Assembly (NCBI RefSeq): GCF_026236535.1
Contig: NZ_JAHTMW010000008.1
Span: forward strand, 1-64,000
Origin: Streptomyces sp. SKN60
Lineage (GTDB): Bacteria; Actinomycetota; Actinomycetes; Streptomycetales; Streptomycetaceae
DNA length: 64,000 bases
Direction: 5' to 3'
The number at the start of each line of letters is the position of its first letter. Positions within the stretch are counted from its first letter, which is position 1. Both the position numbers and the translations under genes were made by a program. A model generated the notes under the pieces. The model did no database searches. It worked only from the letters and a program-made list of their open reading frames with translations, and was not told the DNA's origin. Shown here one piece after another: positions 34,900 through 42,395 of the stretch.

Positions 34900-35543
34900 C
34901 GGGCGACCTCCATGTTGCGCTCGAAGAGTCGGAAGAGGCCGCTGATGGCGAAGGTGATGACGAGGTAGGCGGCGGCCACCCAGAGGAAGATCGGGATGAT
35001 CGCGTAGCCCTGCTCGCTCATCAGCGTCTGCCAGCCGAAGAGTTCGGTGACGCTGAAGGCACCGGCGATGGCCGAGTTCTTGGTCAGCGCGATGAAGATC
35101 GAGCTCAGCGGCGGCAGCACGGTACGGGTGGCCTGCGGCAGCACGATCATGCGCAGCGTCTGCGAGAAGGTCAGACCGAGCGAGCGGGCGGCCTCGGCCT
35201 GGCCCAGCGGCACGGTGCTGATGCCGGAGCGGACGGCCTCGCACACGAAGGAGGAGGTGTAGAAGCCCAGCGCCAGCGAGGCGAGCACGAAGGGGCTCAT
35301 GCCCGGGAAGAGGATCTCCGGGACGACGAAGAAGAAGACCAGGAAGAGCAGCGTCAGCGGGGTGTTGCGCAGCAGCGTCACCCACGCGGTGCCGAAGGCG
35401 CGCAGCGGGGGGACGGGGGAGACCCGGAAGCCGGCCACGACGATGCCGAGGACCAGCGCGATCACCGAGCTGACGGCGGTGATCTCCACGGTTCCTATGA
35501 ATCCGTTGCGGAACTCCGCGAAATGGTCGAGCAGTACGTTCAT
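34896..35543 (-). CDS. gluC: Glutamate ABC transporter permease GluC
   Basis: 215-residue HisQ-type permease with five helices and the EAA loop GQAEAARSLGLTFSQTLRMIVLPQATRTVLPPL. It forms the membrane pore with GluD. ATG 35543 is chosen on GGAG upstream and on the standard permease N-terminus (NVLLDHFAEFRNGFIGTVEIT). A 151-nt spacer with a hairpin separates it from gluB. Confidence 0.9.
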   Translation of the reverse strand: MNVLLDHFAEFRNGFIGTVEITAVSSVIALVLGIVVAGFRVSPVPPLRAFGTAWVTLLRNTPLTLLFLVFFFVVPEILFPGMSPFVLASLALGFYTSSFVCEAVRSGISTVPLGQAEAARSLGLTFSQTLRMIVLPQATRTVLPPLSSIFIALTKNSAIAGAFSVTELFGWQTLMSEQGYAIIPIFLWVAAAYLVITFAISGLFRLFERNMEVAR

Positions 35544-35586
35544 GAGGACTCCGCGTCGGCAGTCGGCGGCGGGCTTGCGTGCGGCA

Positions 35587-35608
35587 GGCGTACGGGCAGG
35601 CGTACGCC
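35587..35608 (-). promoter_or_regulatory. Stem-loop in the gluB-gluC gap
   Basis: GGCGTACG (35587-35594) and CGTACGCC (35601-35608) pair perfectly over 6 nt. GGCGTACGGGCAGG also recurs as a direct repeat about 30 nt on. Such a structure between binding-protein and permease genes usually lowers downstream expression or protects the upstream mRNA, giving an excess of binding protein. Confidence 0.45.
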
Positions 35609-35694
35609 GAGGCACAGGCGTACGGGCAGGGGGAGGCGGGGCGCCCCGCAGCCCCGAGGGGAGGGGGACGGGGCTACGGGGCGCTCACGCCGGA

Positions 35695-36612
35695 TCAGTA
35701 GCGGACGAGCGCCGGCGGCTCGGTGTAGGCCGAGCCGGAGAGGCCGAGGGTGGCCTCGTAGATCTTCTTGTAGGTGCCGTCCTTCTCGTGGGTCTCCAGG
35801 ATGTCGCTCACCTTGTCGCGCAGGACCTTGTCGTCCTTGTTCATGCCGATGCCGTACGGCTCCTTGGTGAACGGCTTGCCGACGACCTTGAGCTTGCCGG
35901 CGTTGGCGGCCGCGTAACCCTTGAGGATCGAGTCGTCGGTGGTGACCGCGTCGACCTGCTTGGTGAGCAGCTGCTGCACGCAGTCGGAGTACTTGCCGAG
36001 CTCGACGGTCTCCGCGCCGTACTGCGGCTTCTTGATCTCCTGGAGCGGGGTCGAGCCCGTGATCGAGCAGACCTTCTTGCCCTTCAGGCTCTCCGGGCCG
36101 GTGATCGCGGTCTCGTCCTTGCGGACCAGGAGGTCGGCGCCGGCCTGGTAGTACGGACCCGCGAAGCCGACCTGCGCCTTGCGCTTGTCGTTGATCGTGT
36201 AGGTGCCGACGTAGTAGTCGACCTGGCCGGTGGAGATGGCGGTCTCGCGGAGCTTGGAGTCGACCGTCTTCCACTCGATCTGGTCCTCGGAGAAGCCCAG
36301 GTCGGCGGCGATCATCTTGGCGATCTCGATGTCGAAGCCGGAGCGCTTCTTCGTCGCCTGGTCCTCGAAGCCGAGGTACGGCTGGTCGGCCTTGGAGCCG
36401 ATGATCAGCTTGCCGCGCTCCTTGGCCTTCTTGAAGGTCGCCGAGTCCAGGGTCACGCCGCTCGCCACGGTGTACGTGGGGAGCTTGGGGGCGCTGGCGT
36501 CGCCGGGCTTCGTGGCGGGCTTGTCGCCGGCCGAGCCCTCCTTGCCGCCACAGGCGGTCGCGGTCAGAGCGAGCACGGCGACGGCCACGGCCGCGGTCTT
36601 GCGGAGCTTCAT
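35695..36612 (-). CDS. gluB: Glutamate-binding lipoprotein GluB
   Basis: Family-3 substrate-binding protein, 305 residues. The signal peptide (KLRKTAAVAVAVLALTATACGG) ends in a lipobox-like TATAC, so it is anchored as a lipoprotein. Typical motifs GKLIIGSKADQPYLGFED, SGFDIEIAKMIAADLG, and DYYVGTYTINDKRKAQVGFAGPYY. The start is taken as ATG 36612 (MKLRK): GAGGG lies 9 nt before it but abuts the ATG at 36621. It delivers extracellular glutamate to GluCD. Confidence 0.9.
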   Translation of the reverse strand: MKLRKTAAVAVAVLALTATACGGKEGSAGDKPATKPGDASAPKLPTYTVASGVTLDSATFKKAKERGKLIIGSKADQPYLGFEDQATKKRSGFDIEIAKMIAADLGFSEDQIEWKTVDSKLRETAISTGQVDYYVGTYTINDKRKAQVGFAGPYYQAGADLLVRKDETAITGPESLKGKKVCSITGSTPLQEIKKPQYGAETVELGKYSDCVQQLLTKQVDAVTTDDSILKGYAAANAGKLKVVGKPFTKEPYGIGMNKDDKVLRDKVSDILETHEKDGTYKKIYEATLGLSGSAYTEPPALVRY

Positions 36613-36710
36613 CGTGAACATCCCTCAGGTCGTGGTTGGTTGATCGTCAGTGTGCAGCAAGTCGCTCGCCGTCACTCAGGAGTTCCGGCGTCGAGGAGTC
36701 GCGGGCGTCG

Positions 36711-36750
36711 CGCCTCGGTGGTCCTCGGTGGTCCTCGGTGGTCCTCAGTG
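36711..36750 (-). repeat. Four 10-nt tandem repeats at the gluA 3' end
   Basis: Unit GTCCTCGGTG is repeated four times (36711-36750), with small changes in the first and last copies. The gluA stop codon lies inside the last copy. Probably a replication-slippage tract in the gluA-gluB spacer. Confidence 0.7.
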
Positions 36751-37542
36751 GTGCAGGATCTTCGAGAGGAAGTCCTTGGCGCGGTCGCTGCGCGGGTTGC
36801 TGAAGAACTCGTCGGGGGTGGCCTGTTCCACGATGCGGCCGTCGGCCATGAAGACGACGCGGTTGGCGGCGGAGCGGGCGAAGCCCATCTCGTGGGTGAC
36901 GACCACCATCGTCATGCCCTCCTGGGCCAGCTGCTGCATGACCTCAAGGACCTCGTTGATCATCTCCGGGTCGAGCGCCGAGGTCGGCTCGTCGAACAGG
37001 ATGACCTTGGGGTCCATGGCGAGCGCGCGGGCGATCGCGACGCGCTGCTGCTGTCCGCCGGAGAGCTGCGCCGGGTACTTGTCGGCCTGGGTGCCGACAC
37101 CGACCCGGTCGAGCAGCGCGCGGGCCTTGGCCTCCGCCGCCTTCTTCTCCGTCCGGCGGACCTTGACCTGCCCCAGCATCACGTTCTCGAGCACCGTCTT
37201 GTGCGCGAAGAGGTTGAAGGACTGGAAGACCATGCCGACGTCCGACCGCAGCCGCGCCAGCTCCCTGCCCTCCTGGGGCAGCGGCCGGCCGTCGATGGTG
37301 ATGCTGCCGGAGTCGATCGTCTCCAGCCGGTTGATCGTGCGGCACAGCGTGGACTTGCCGGACCCGGACGGACCGATCACCACGACGACCTCGCCCCGGT
37401 GGATCGACAGGTCGATGTCCTGCAGCACGTGCAGCGCGCCGAAGTGCTTGTTCACGTCGGACAGCACGACCAGCTCGTCCGTGGCCGGCGCGGCGTCCTC
37501 CGGACCCGAACCCGAACCCTTGGTCACTGACACTCCGCTCAT
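36745..37542 (-). CDS. gluA: Glutamate ABC transporter ATPase GluA
   Basis: 265-residue ABC ATPase of the polar amino-acid uptake group. Walker [11 protein letters not shown]-loop in [17 protein letters not shown], signature LSGGQQQR, Walker [13 protein letters not shown], and H-loop VVVTHEMG are all intact. The N-terminus has about 22 extra polar residues. It is first in the gluABCD operon, preceded by GTGACG-N18-TAGTGT and a phased direct repeat (see the promoter entry). Divergent from gluR. Confidence 0.92.
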   Translation of the reverse strand: MSGVSVTKGSGSGPEDAAPATDELVVLSDVNKHFGALHVLQDIDLSIHRGEVVVVIGPSGSGKSTLCRTINRLETIDSGSITIDGRPLPQEGRELARLRSDVGMVFQSFNLFAHKTVLENVMLGQVKVRRTEKKAAEAKARALLDRVGVGTQADKYPAQLSGGQQQRVAIARALAMDPKVILFDEPTSALDPEMINEVLEVMQQLAQEGMTMVVVTHEMGFARSAANRVVFMADGRIVEQATPDEFFSNPRSDRAKDFLSKILHH

Positions 37543-37576
37543 CGGCTTCTCGCTCCGTCCTGCTCGGTTGGAGAGG

Positions 37577-37628
37577 ACACTAGAGACCGGGCGTACGGAG
37601 CGTCACCACATCTGAGCGAAGTTTGAGC
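37577..37628 (-). promoter_or_regulatory. gluA promoter with phased direct repeat (candidate GluR site)
   Basis: On the minus strand -35 GTGACG (37601-37606), 18 nt, -10 TAGTGT (37577-37582). Immediately upstream of the -35, GCTCA occurs twice exactly 11 nt apart (plus-strand TGAGC at 37613-37617 and 37624-37628). Adjacent half-sites on one face next to -35 are the class II activator layout used by OmpR/PhoB-type regulators such as GluR. Confidence 0.55.
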
Positions 37629-37657
37629 ATAACGATACGGTCGCATCCGGACACTCT

Positions 37658-37687
37658 GCGTGAACGGGATGGCCCTGCTGTTCACGC
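37658..37687. promoter_or_regulatory. 8-bp inverted repeat in the gluA-gluR intergenic region
   Basis: GCGTGAAC (37658-37665) and GTTCACGC (37680-37687) are exact inverses 14 nt apart. They lie about 75 nt upstream of gluR and could control the two-component genes, or both directions. Confidence 0.45.
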
Positions 37688-37761
37688 CCTGGTACACAGA
37701 TAGTCATCACCCGCCGCACACCCACCCCGCGAGCCCGCGCGCGATCACGAAGGAGGGCCCC

Positions 37762-38466
37762 GTGAGACTGCTGCTCGTCGAGGACGACGACCACGTCGCC
37801 GCCGCGCTCTCCGCGATCCTCGCCCGGCACGGCTTCACCGTCACCCACGCCCGCAACGGCGAGGAGGCGCTGCAGGCCGTGCTGCCCGCCGCGCACGGCG
37901 AGCGCCCCTCGTACGGGGTGATCCTGCTCGACCTCGGCCTGCCCGACCAGGACGGCTACCAGGTCTGCGGGCGCATCCGGAAGCTCACCAGCACCCCGGT
38001 GATCATGGTCACCGCCCGGGCCGACGTGCGCTCCCGGATCCACGGGCTCAACCTCGGCGCCGACGACTACGTGGTCAAGCCGTACGACACCGGCGAACTC
38101 CTGGCCCGGATCCACGCCGTCAGCCGGCGCAGCTCCGGCGGCGACGAGGGCGGCGGCACCGGCGAGGACAGCACCCTGCGGCTCGGCACCGTCACCATCG
38201 AGCTGCCCACCCGCCGGGTCAGCGTCGACGACGAGGTCGTCCCGCTCACCCGCAAGGAGTTCGACCTGCTCGCCCTCCTCGCCCAGCGGCCCGGCGTGGT
38301 CTTCCGGCGCGAGCAGATCATCAGCGAGGTCTGGCAGACCAACTGGGAGGGCACGGGCCGCACCCTGGAGGTCCATGTCGCCTCCCTGCGCTCGAAGTTG
38401 CGCATGCCCGCCCTGATCGAGACCGTGCGGGGCGTCGGCTACCGCCTCGTCGCACCCGCCGCGTAA
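37762..38466 (+). CDS. gluR: Response regulator GluR (OmpR/PhoB family)
   Basis: 234-residue regulator. Receiver domain 1-115 with EDDD, phospho-acceptor D57 (LLDLGLPDQDG), the T/S and K (VVKPYD). The winged-helix output (about 130-230) has PLTRKEFDLLALLAQRPGVVFRREQIISEVW and the trans-loop VHVASLRSKLR. AGGAGG precedes the GTG start by 5 nt. In S. coelicolor GluR-GluK senses glutamate and activates gluABCD, which lies divergent here too. Confidence 0.88.
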   Translation: MRLLLVEDDDHVAAALSAILARHGFTVTHARNGEEALQAVLPAAHGERPSYGVILLDLGLPDQDGYQVCGRIRKLTSTPVIMVTARADVRSRIHGLNLGADDYVVKPYDTGELLARIHAVSRRSSGGDEGGGTGEDSTLRLGTVTIELPTRRVSVDDEVVPLTRKEFDLLALLAQRPGVVFRREQIISEVWQTNWEGTGRTLEVHVASLRSKLRMPALIETVRGVGYRLVAPAA

Positions 38467-38484
38467 GCCCCGGCCGTCCCACCC

Positions 38485-39903
38485 GTGCGCACCCGACTCC
38501 TCCCGCTCCTCATCGTGCTGATGGCCGGCGTCCTGCTGGCCCTCGGCTTCCCGCTGGCCGCCAGCACCGCCGCCTCCGAGCAGCAGCGGGTGGTCGTGGA
38601 CCGGCTCGACGACGAGGCCCGGTTCGCCGCGCTCGCCCAGTTCGTCGACAACGAGAGGCGCTTCGCGCCCGACGAGCGGCGCGCCATGCTGAGCGGCGAA
38701 CTCGCCAGCTACCACGAGGTGTACGACATCCGGGCCGGCATCTTCTACCGCGACAACCGGTCGATGGCCGTCGCGCCCGAGGACTGGGTCGTGCCGTACG
38801 ACGGCGAGGCCAGACGCGCCTTCAACGAGGCGCTGCTCGGCCGCCGCAGCCACGACCCCTCCCAGGTCTGGCCCTGGCAGGGCGACGCACGCCTCATCGT
38901 CGCCTCCCCGGTCGTCCGGGACGGCGACGTCGTCGCCGTGGTCGTCACCGACTCGCCCACCGGGGACCTGCGGTCCCGGATCCTGCACGGCTGGCTGCTG
39001 ATCTTCGCCGGCGAGGCCGCCGCCATGCTGCTCGCCGTCGGGGCCGCCTTCCGGCTCACCGGCTGGGTACTCCGGCCGGTCCGGGTCCTCGACGCCGTCA
39101 CCCACGACATCGCCACCGGCCGGATGAACTCCCGGGTCGCCGCCACCGGCGGACCGCCCGAACTGCGCCGCCTGGCCCACTCGTTCAACGAGATGGCCGA
39201 CCACGTCGAGGACGTCCTCGACCAGCAGCGGGCCTTCGTCGCCGACGCCTCCCACCAGCTGCGCAACCCGCTCGCCGCGCTGCTCCTGCGGATCGAGCTG
39301 CTCGCCCTGGAGCTGCCCGAGGGCAACGAGGAGATCGCCTCCGTGCGCACCGAGGGCAAGCGGCTCGCCCAGGTTCTCGACGACCTCCTCGACCTCGCGC
39401 TCGCCGAGCACACCGCCGCCGATCTGCGGCTCACCGACATCGGGGCGCTGACCGACGTGCGGGTGGCGTCCTGGCGGCCGGTCGCCGACGAGAAGGGCGT
39501 CACGCTGACCGCCGAGACCTGCGCCGTCACCGCCTGGGCCGACCCGGTCGCGCTGTCCAGCGCGCTCGACGCGGTGATCGACAACGCCCTGAAGTTCACC
39601 CCGGCCGGCGAGGACGTCACGGTCGCGGTCCGGCTCGCCCCGGAGCGCGCCGCCGTCGAGATCGAGGTCGCCGACCACGGCCCCGGACTCACCGACGAGG
39701 AGCTGGAGCGCGTCGGTGACCGCTTCTGGCGCTCCGGCCGGCACCAGAATGTCAAGGGCTCGGGGCTCGGCCTGTCCATCTCGCGCGTGCTGCTCGCGGC
39801 GGGCGGCGGCACGATCGCGTACGCCCGGAACGCGCCGCACGGACTGCGGGTCACGGTGGGCGTGCCCCGCGAGGACCCGAGGACGGGCCAGGACCCGGCC
39901 TAG
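38485..39903 (+). CDS. gluK: Sensor histidine kinase GluK
   Basis: 472-residue membrane kinase. Two helices (about 5-25 and 170-190) bracket an extracytoplasmic domain of about 140 residues (FVDNERRFAPDERRAMLSGELASYHEVYDIRAGIFYRDNRSMAVAPEDW). HAMP linker, HisKA box with H257 (DASHQLRNPLAA), then HATPase (VIDNALKFTPAGE, DHGPGL, GSGLGLSI). Starts GTG 18 nt after gluR, so the pair is co-transcribed. It probably responds to extracellular glutamate. Confidence 0.88.
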   Translation: MRTRLLPLLIVLMAGVLLALGFPLAASTAASEQQRVVVDRLDDEARFAALAQFVDNERRFAPDERRAMLSGELASYHEVYDIRAGIFYRDNRSMAVAPEDWVVPYDGEARRAFNEALLGRRSHDPSQVWPWQGDARLIVASPVVRDGDVVAVVVTDSPTGDLRSRILHGWLLIFAGEAAAMLLAVGAAFRLTGWVLRPVRVLDAVTHDIATGRMNSRVAATGGPPELRRLAHSFNEMADHVEDVLDQQRAFVADASHQLRNPLAALLLRIELLALELPEGNEEIASVRTEGKRLAQVLDDLLDLALAEHTAADLRLTDIGALTDVRVASWRPVADEKGVTLTAETCAVTAWADPVALSSALDAVIDNALKFTPAGEDVTVAVRLAPERAAVEIEVADHGPGLTDEELERVGDRFWRSGRHQNVKGSGLGLSISRVLLAAGGGTIAYARNAPHGLRVTVGVPREDPRTGQDPA

Positions 39904-39917
39904 CGGTTCCGGATGGT

Positions 39918-40916
39918 CTACGGCTTCACGGAGCGGTAGTAGCGGCGGGCGCCCTCGTGCAGCGGCAGCGGCTCCGTGTAGATCGCCGTCCGCAGGTCCA
40001 CCAGCTGCGCCGGGTGCACCTGGTTGCCGATGCCGTCGCGGCTGGCGATCACCGTACGGGTGAGGCCCTCGACCAGGTCGGGGTCGGCGTCCTCGGCGGT
40101 GACCAGGATGTTCGCCACCGCCACCGTGTCCACCGGGTTGCCGCTCTGGGCCAGGCTGTAGGCGTCGCCCGGGATGGTCGCCGAGCGGTAGAAGCGGGTG
40201 GAGCCGCCCACGTCGTGCAGGCTGTCCACCAGGGCGGCGTCGAGCGGCAGGAGCCGGACCGGCAGTCGCTCGGACAGCTCCTGGACGCCCGCGGTGGGCA
40301 GTCCGCCGGACCAGAAGAAGGCGTCGAGCTTCCGCTCCTCCATCAGCTTCGGCATGGTGTCGATGCCGGCCGAGACCGGGACGACGTCGACGTCCGGGGT
40401 CACCCCGGCCGCCGCGAGCACCCGGTCGGCGATCAGCCGCACGCCCGAGCCCGGCTGCCCGACGCCGACCCGGAGGCCGCGCAGATCGGACACAGTCTCC
40501 ACCGGCGAGCCCTTGGGGACGATCACCTGGACGTAGTCGTCGTAGAGCCGGGCGCAGCCGCGCAGCTTCTCGAAGCCGGGCTTGCGGTCCCGCAGGTACT
40601 GGCCCACGGCGTCCGCCGTCGCCACCGTGAAATCGGCCTCGCCGGAGGCGAGCCGGGCGAGGTTCTGCTGGGAGCCCTCACTATCCTTCAGCGTTATCGA
40701 GACATCCGGCAGATCGCGGCCGAGGGCCTGCCGCAGCAGCTCCCCGTAGCGCTGGTACACGCCCGTGGGGACCCCGGTGCTGAAGGTCACATGCCCGCTG
40801 GGCGTCTTCGCGCCGAACGGAACCAGCCACCAGACGAGCAGCCCGGCCAGGGCCAGCAACGCCGCCGAGACCTGGAGCAGGCGGCGGCGGGCGGTACGGG
40901 ACGGTGCGGCGGGCAT
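39918..40916 (-). CDS. TAXI-family (TRAP-associated) solute-binding protein
   Basis: 332 residues. One N-terminal helix (LLQVSAALLALAGLLVWWLVPFG) anchors an extracytoplasmic TAXI domain: STGVPTGVYQRYGELLRQAL, LKDSEGSQQNLARLASGEADFTVATAD and LRVGVGQPGSGVRLIADRVLAAAGV. TAXI proteins feed TRAP transporters, for example with glutamate or dicarboxylates. No TRAP permease gene is visible in this window, and its stop lies 14 nt from the gluK stop (convergent). The helix lacks a lipobox Cys. A role as co-sensor with GluK is possible but unproven. Confidence 0.8.
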   Translation of the reverse strand: MPAAPSRTARRRLLQVSAALLALAGLLVWWLVPFGAKTPSGHVTFSTGVPTGVYQRYGELLRQALGRDLPDVSITLKDSEGSQQNLARLASGEADFTVATADAVGQYLRDRKPGFEKLRGCARLYDDYVQVIVPKGSPVETVSDLRGLRVGVGQPGSGVRLIADRVLAAAGVTPDVDVVPVSAGIDTMPKLMEERKLDAFFWSGGLPTAGVQELSERLPVRLLPLDAALVDSLHDVGGSTRFYRSATIPGDAYSLAQSGNPVDTVAVANILVTAEDADPDLVEGLTRTVIASRDGIGNQVHPAQLVDLRTAIYTEPLPLHEGARRYYRSVKP

Positions 40917-41008
40917 GCCGCGATCCTGCCAGCTCGCTCCCCGTCCTGGCCAGGACGGACGTCACGTTCCCGGCCAGGAGGGGGCCGGCTACCGGTCAGT
41001 AGGGCCGA

Positions 41009-41230
41009 TCAGTAGGCGAAGCCGGACTTTCCGGTCGTGGTCGCCGTGACGTGCGTGATCCCGCTGCCGGGCGGCAGCGCGGTGGTCGTCGCCGTCCCGG
41101 TGGTCCCGGTGGTGCTGCCGTCGCCGAGCTGTCCGGTGGCGTTGTTGCCCCAGGACTTCACGGTGCCGTCCTTGAGCAGCGCGACCGCGAACCCGTTGGC
41201 GGTGTTGCCGGCGCCGCCTCCGCCGCCCAT
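41009..41230 (-). pseudogene. RCC1-repeat remnant
   Basis: A 73-residue frame holds one recognisable RCC1 repeat (GFAVALLKDGTVKSWGNNATGQLGDGSTT) and a ragged partial next repeat (GSGITHVTATTTGKSGFAY). RCC1 proteins have several such repeats in a propeller, so one alone cannot fold normally. The frame stays open upstream into 41231-41310 but the residues there are not RCC1-like. Probably the decayed 3' end of a larger secreted RCC1 gene whose 5' part is lost. Confidence 0.55.
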
Positions 41231-41303
41231 TCCTCCGACAAGGGCCTGCTGAAGACCGCCCCGCCTGCCGCCGGTTCGGTACGGGCGCTCCGTACCGTCC
41301 CGC

Positions 41304-42206
41304 TCAACTGACCGGCCTGGCGGGCGGGTTCAGGTCCGCCGCCTGCTCGCGCAGCCAGCCGAGCAGCGTGGCGAGCCGGGGATCGCGCTCCGGCGGGCGC
41401 GGGGTGAGCAGCCCGTAGCCCGTCCCGTCCGGGACGAACCCGTACGGGGCCGCCAACTGGCCCCGTACGAGGTCGTCGTGGACGAGCGCGTACGGGCCGA
41501 CGGCGACGCCGACGCCCGCCACGGCGGCCTGGAGCGCGAGGTAGAAGTGCTCGAAGGTCTGCTCGCCGCGGACGGTGGACGTCTCGCCGGTCAGGCGGTG
41601 CCAGTCGGCCCAGGCGGCCGGCCGGGTGCCGGTGTGCAGCAGGGTGACGGGCTCGCCCGCCCGGAGCCGTTCCACCAGGTCCGGGCGGCACACCGGGCCG
41701 ATCCACTCCTCGAACAGCGGCACTCTGCTCACCCCCTCCGGCACCGGGAAGTCGTCCCGGCGCACGGCCGCGTCGACCGGCTCCCGGGCGAAGTCCACCG
41801 GCCCGCCGCCCGCCGACAGATGGACGGTCAGACCGGGATGGCCCGCCGTGAGGTCCGGCAGGCGCGGGATGAGCCAGCGCATGAGCAGGGTCGGTTCGCA
41901 GGACAGGGCGAGCGGCCCGCCGCCGCGCTCGCGGCCGCCCGAGATCTCCCGGGCCGCCTCCTCCACCAGATCGAGCGCGTCCCGTACGGCGGCGGCGAGC
42001 CGGCGGGCCTGCGGGGTGGGGCGCAGTGCGCGCGGGCCGCGCTCGAACAGCTCCGTGCCGAGCGCCCGCTCCAGGTTCCGCACCTGCCGGCTGACCGCGC
42101 CGTGCGTGACATGGAGCTCTCGCGCGGCCCGGGTCATGCTCGCGTGGCGGACGGTGGCCTCGAAGGGCAGCAGGGTGGTCAGCGGGGGCAGGTCCGGCCG
42201 GGTCAT
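41304..42206 (-). CDS. LysR-family regulator (GcvA-like)
   Basis: 300 residues. N-terminal winged HTH (LPFEATVRHASMTRAARELHVTHGAVSRQVRNLERALGTELFER) and a LysR substrate domain with GcvA-like features (LHTGTRPAAWADWHRL; AAVAGVGVAVGP). Divergent from the acid-sugar kinase operon, its likely target. TAGATT lies 6 nt before the ATG and there is no SD. A TCACA-N5-TGTGA inverted repeat sits just upstream of that -10. Confidence 0.85.
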   Translation of the reverse strand: MTRPDLPPLTTLLPFEATVRHASMTRAARELHVTHGAVSRQVRNLERALGTELFERGPRALRPTPQARRLAAAVRDALDLVEEAAREISGGRERGGGPLALSCEPTLLMRWLIPRLPDLTAGHPGLTVHLSAGGGPVDFAREPVDAAVRRDDFPVPEGVSRVPLFEEWIGPVCRPDLVERLRAGEPVTLLHTGTRPAAWADWHRLTGETSTVRGEQTFEHFYLALQAAVAGVGVAVGPYALVHDDLVRGQLAAPYGFVPDGTGYGLLTPRPPERDPRLATLLGWLREQAADLNPPARPVS

Positions 42207-42212
42207 GCGTGA

Positions 42213-42234
42213 AATCTAGTCACAGGATGTGTGA
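42213..42234 (-). promoter_or_regulatory. LysR promoter with overlapping inverted repeat
   Basis: The -10-like TAGATT (minus strand, 42213-42218) abuts TCACA-GGATG-TGTGA (42220-42234). A dimer bound there would cover the -35/-10 spacer, so autorepression is expected. The 190-nt gap to the kinase gene holds the divergent promoter. Confidence 0.5.
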
Positions 42235-42395
42235 GAAGGAATCGCTTGTCCTGCGGCTTCGTGCGGCGTGATGGTGGATCCCGTCACAGCCGCCGTCCTA
42301 CGGCGCGTGTCGGCGGTGGGCGCCCGCTGCCCGCCGCCGCCGGCACCTTCCGTCTGCCGTCCGCTCACGCACCCACCCGAGGGGCCCACCCAGCG

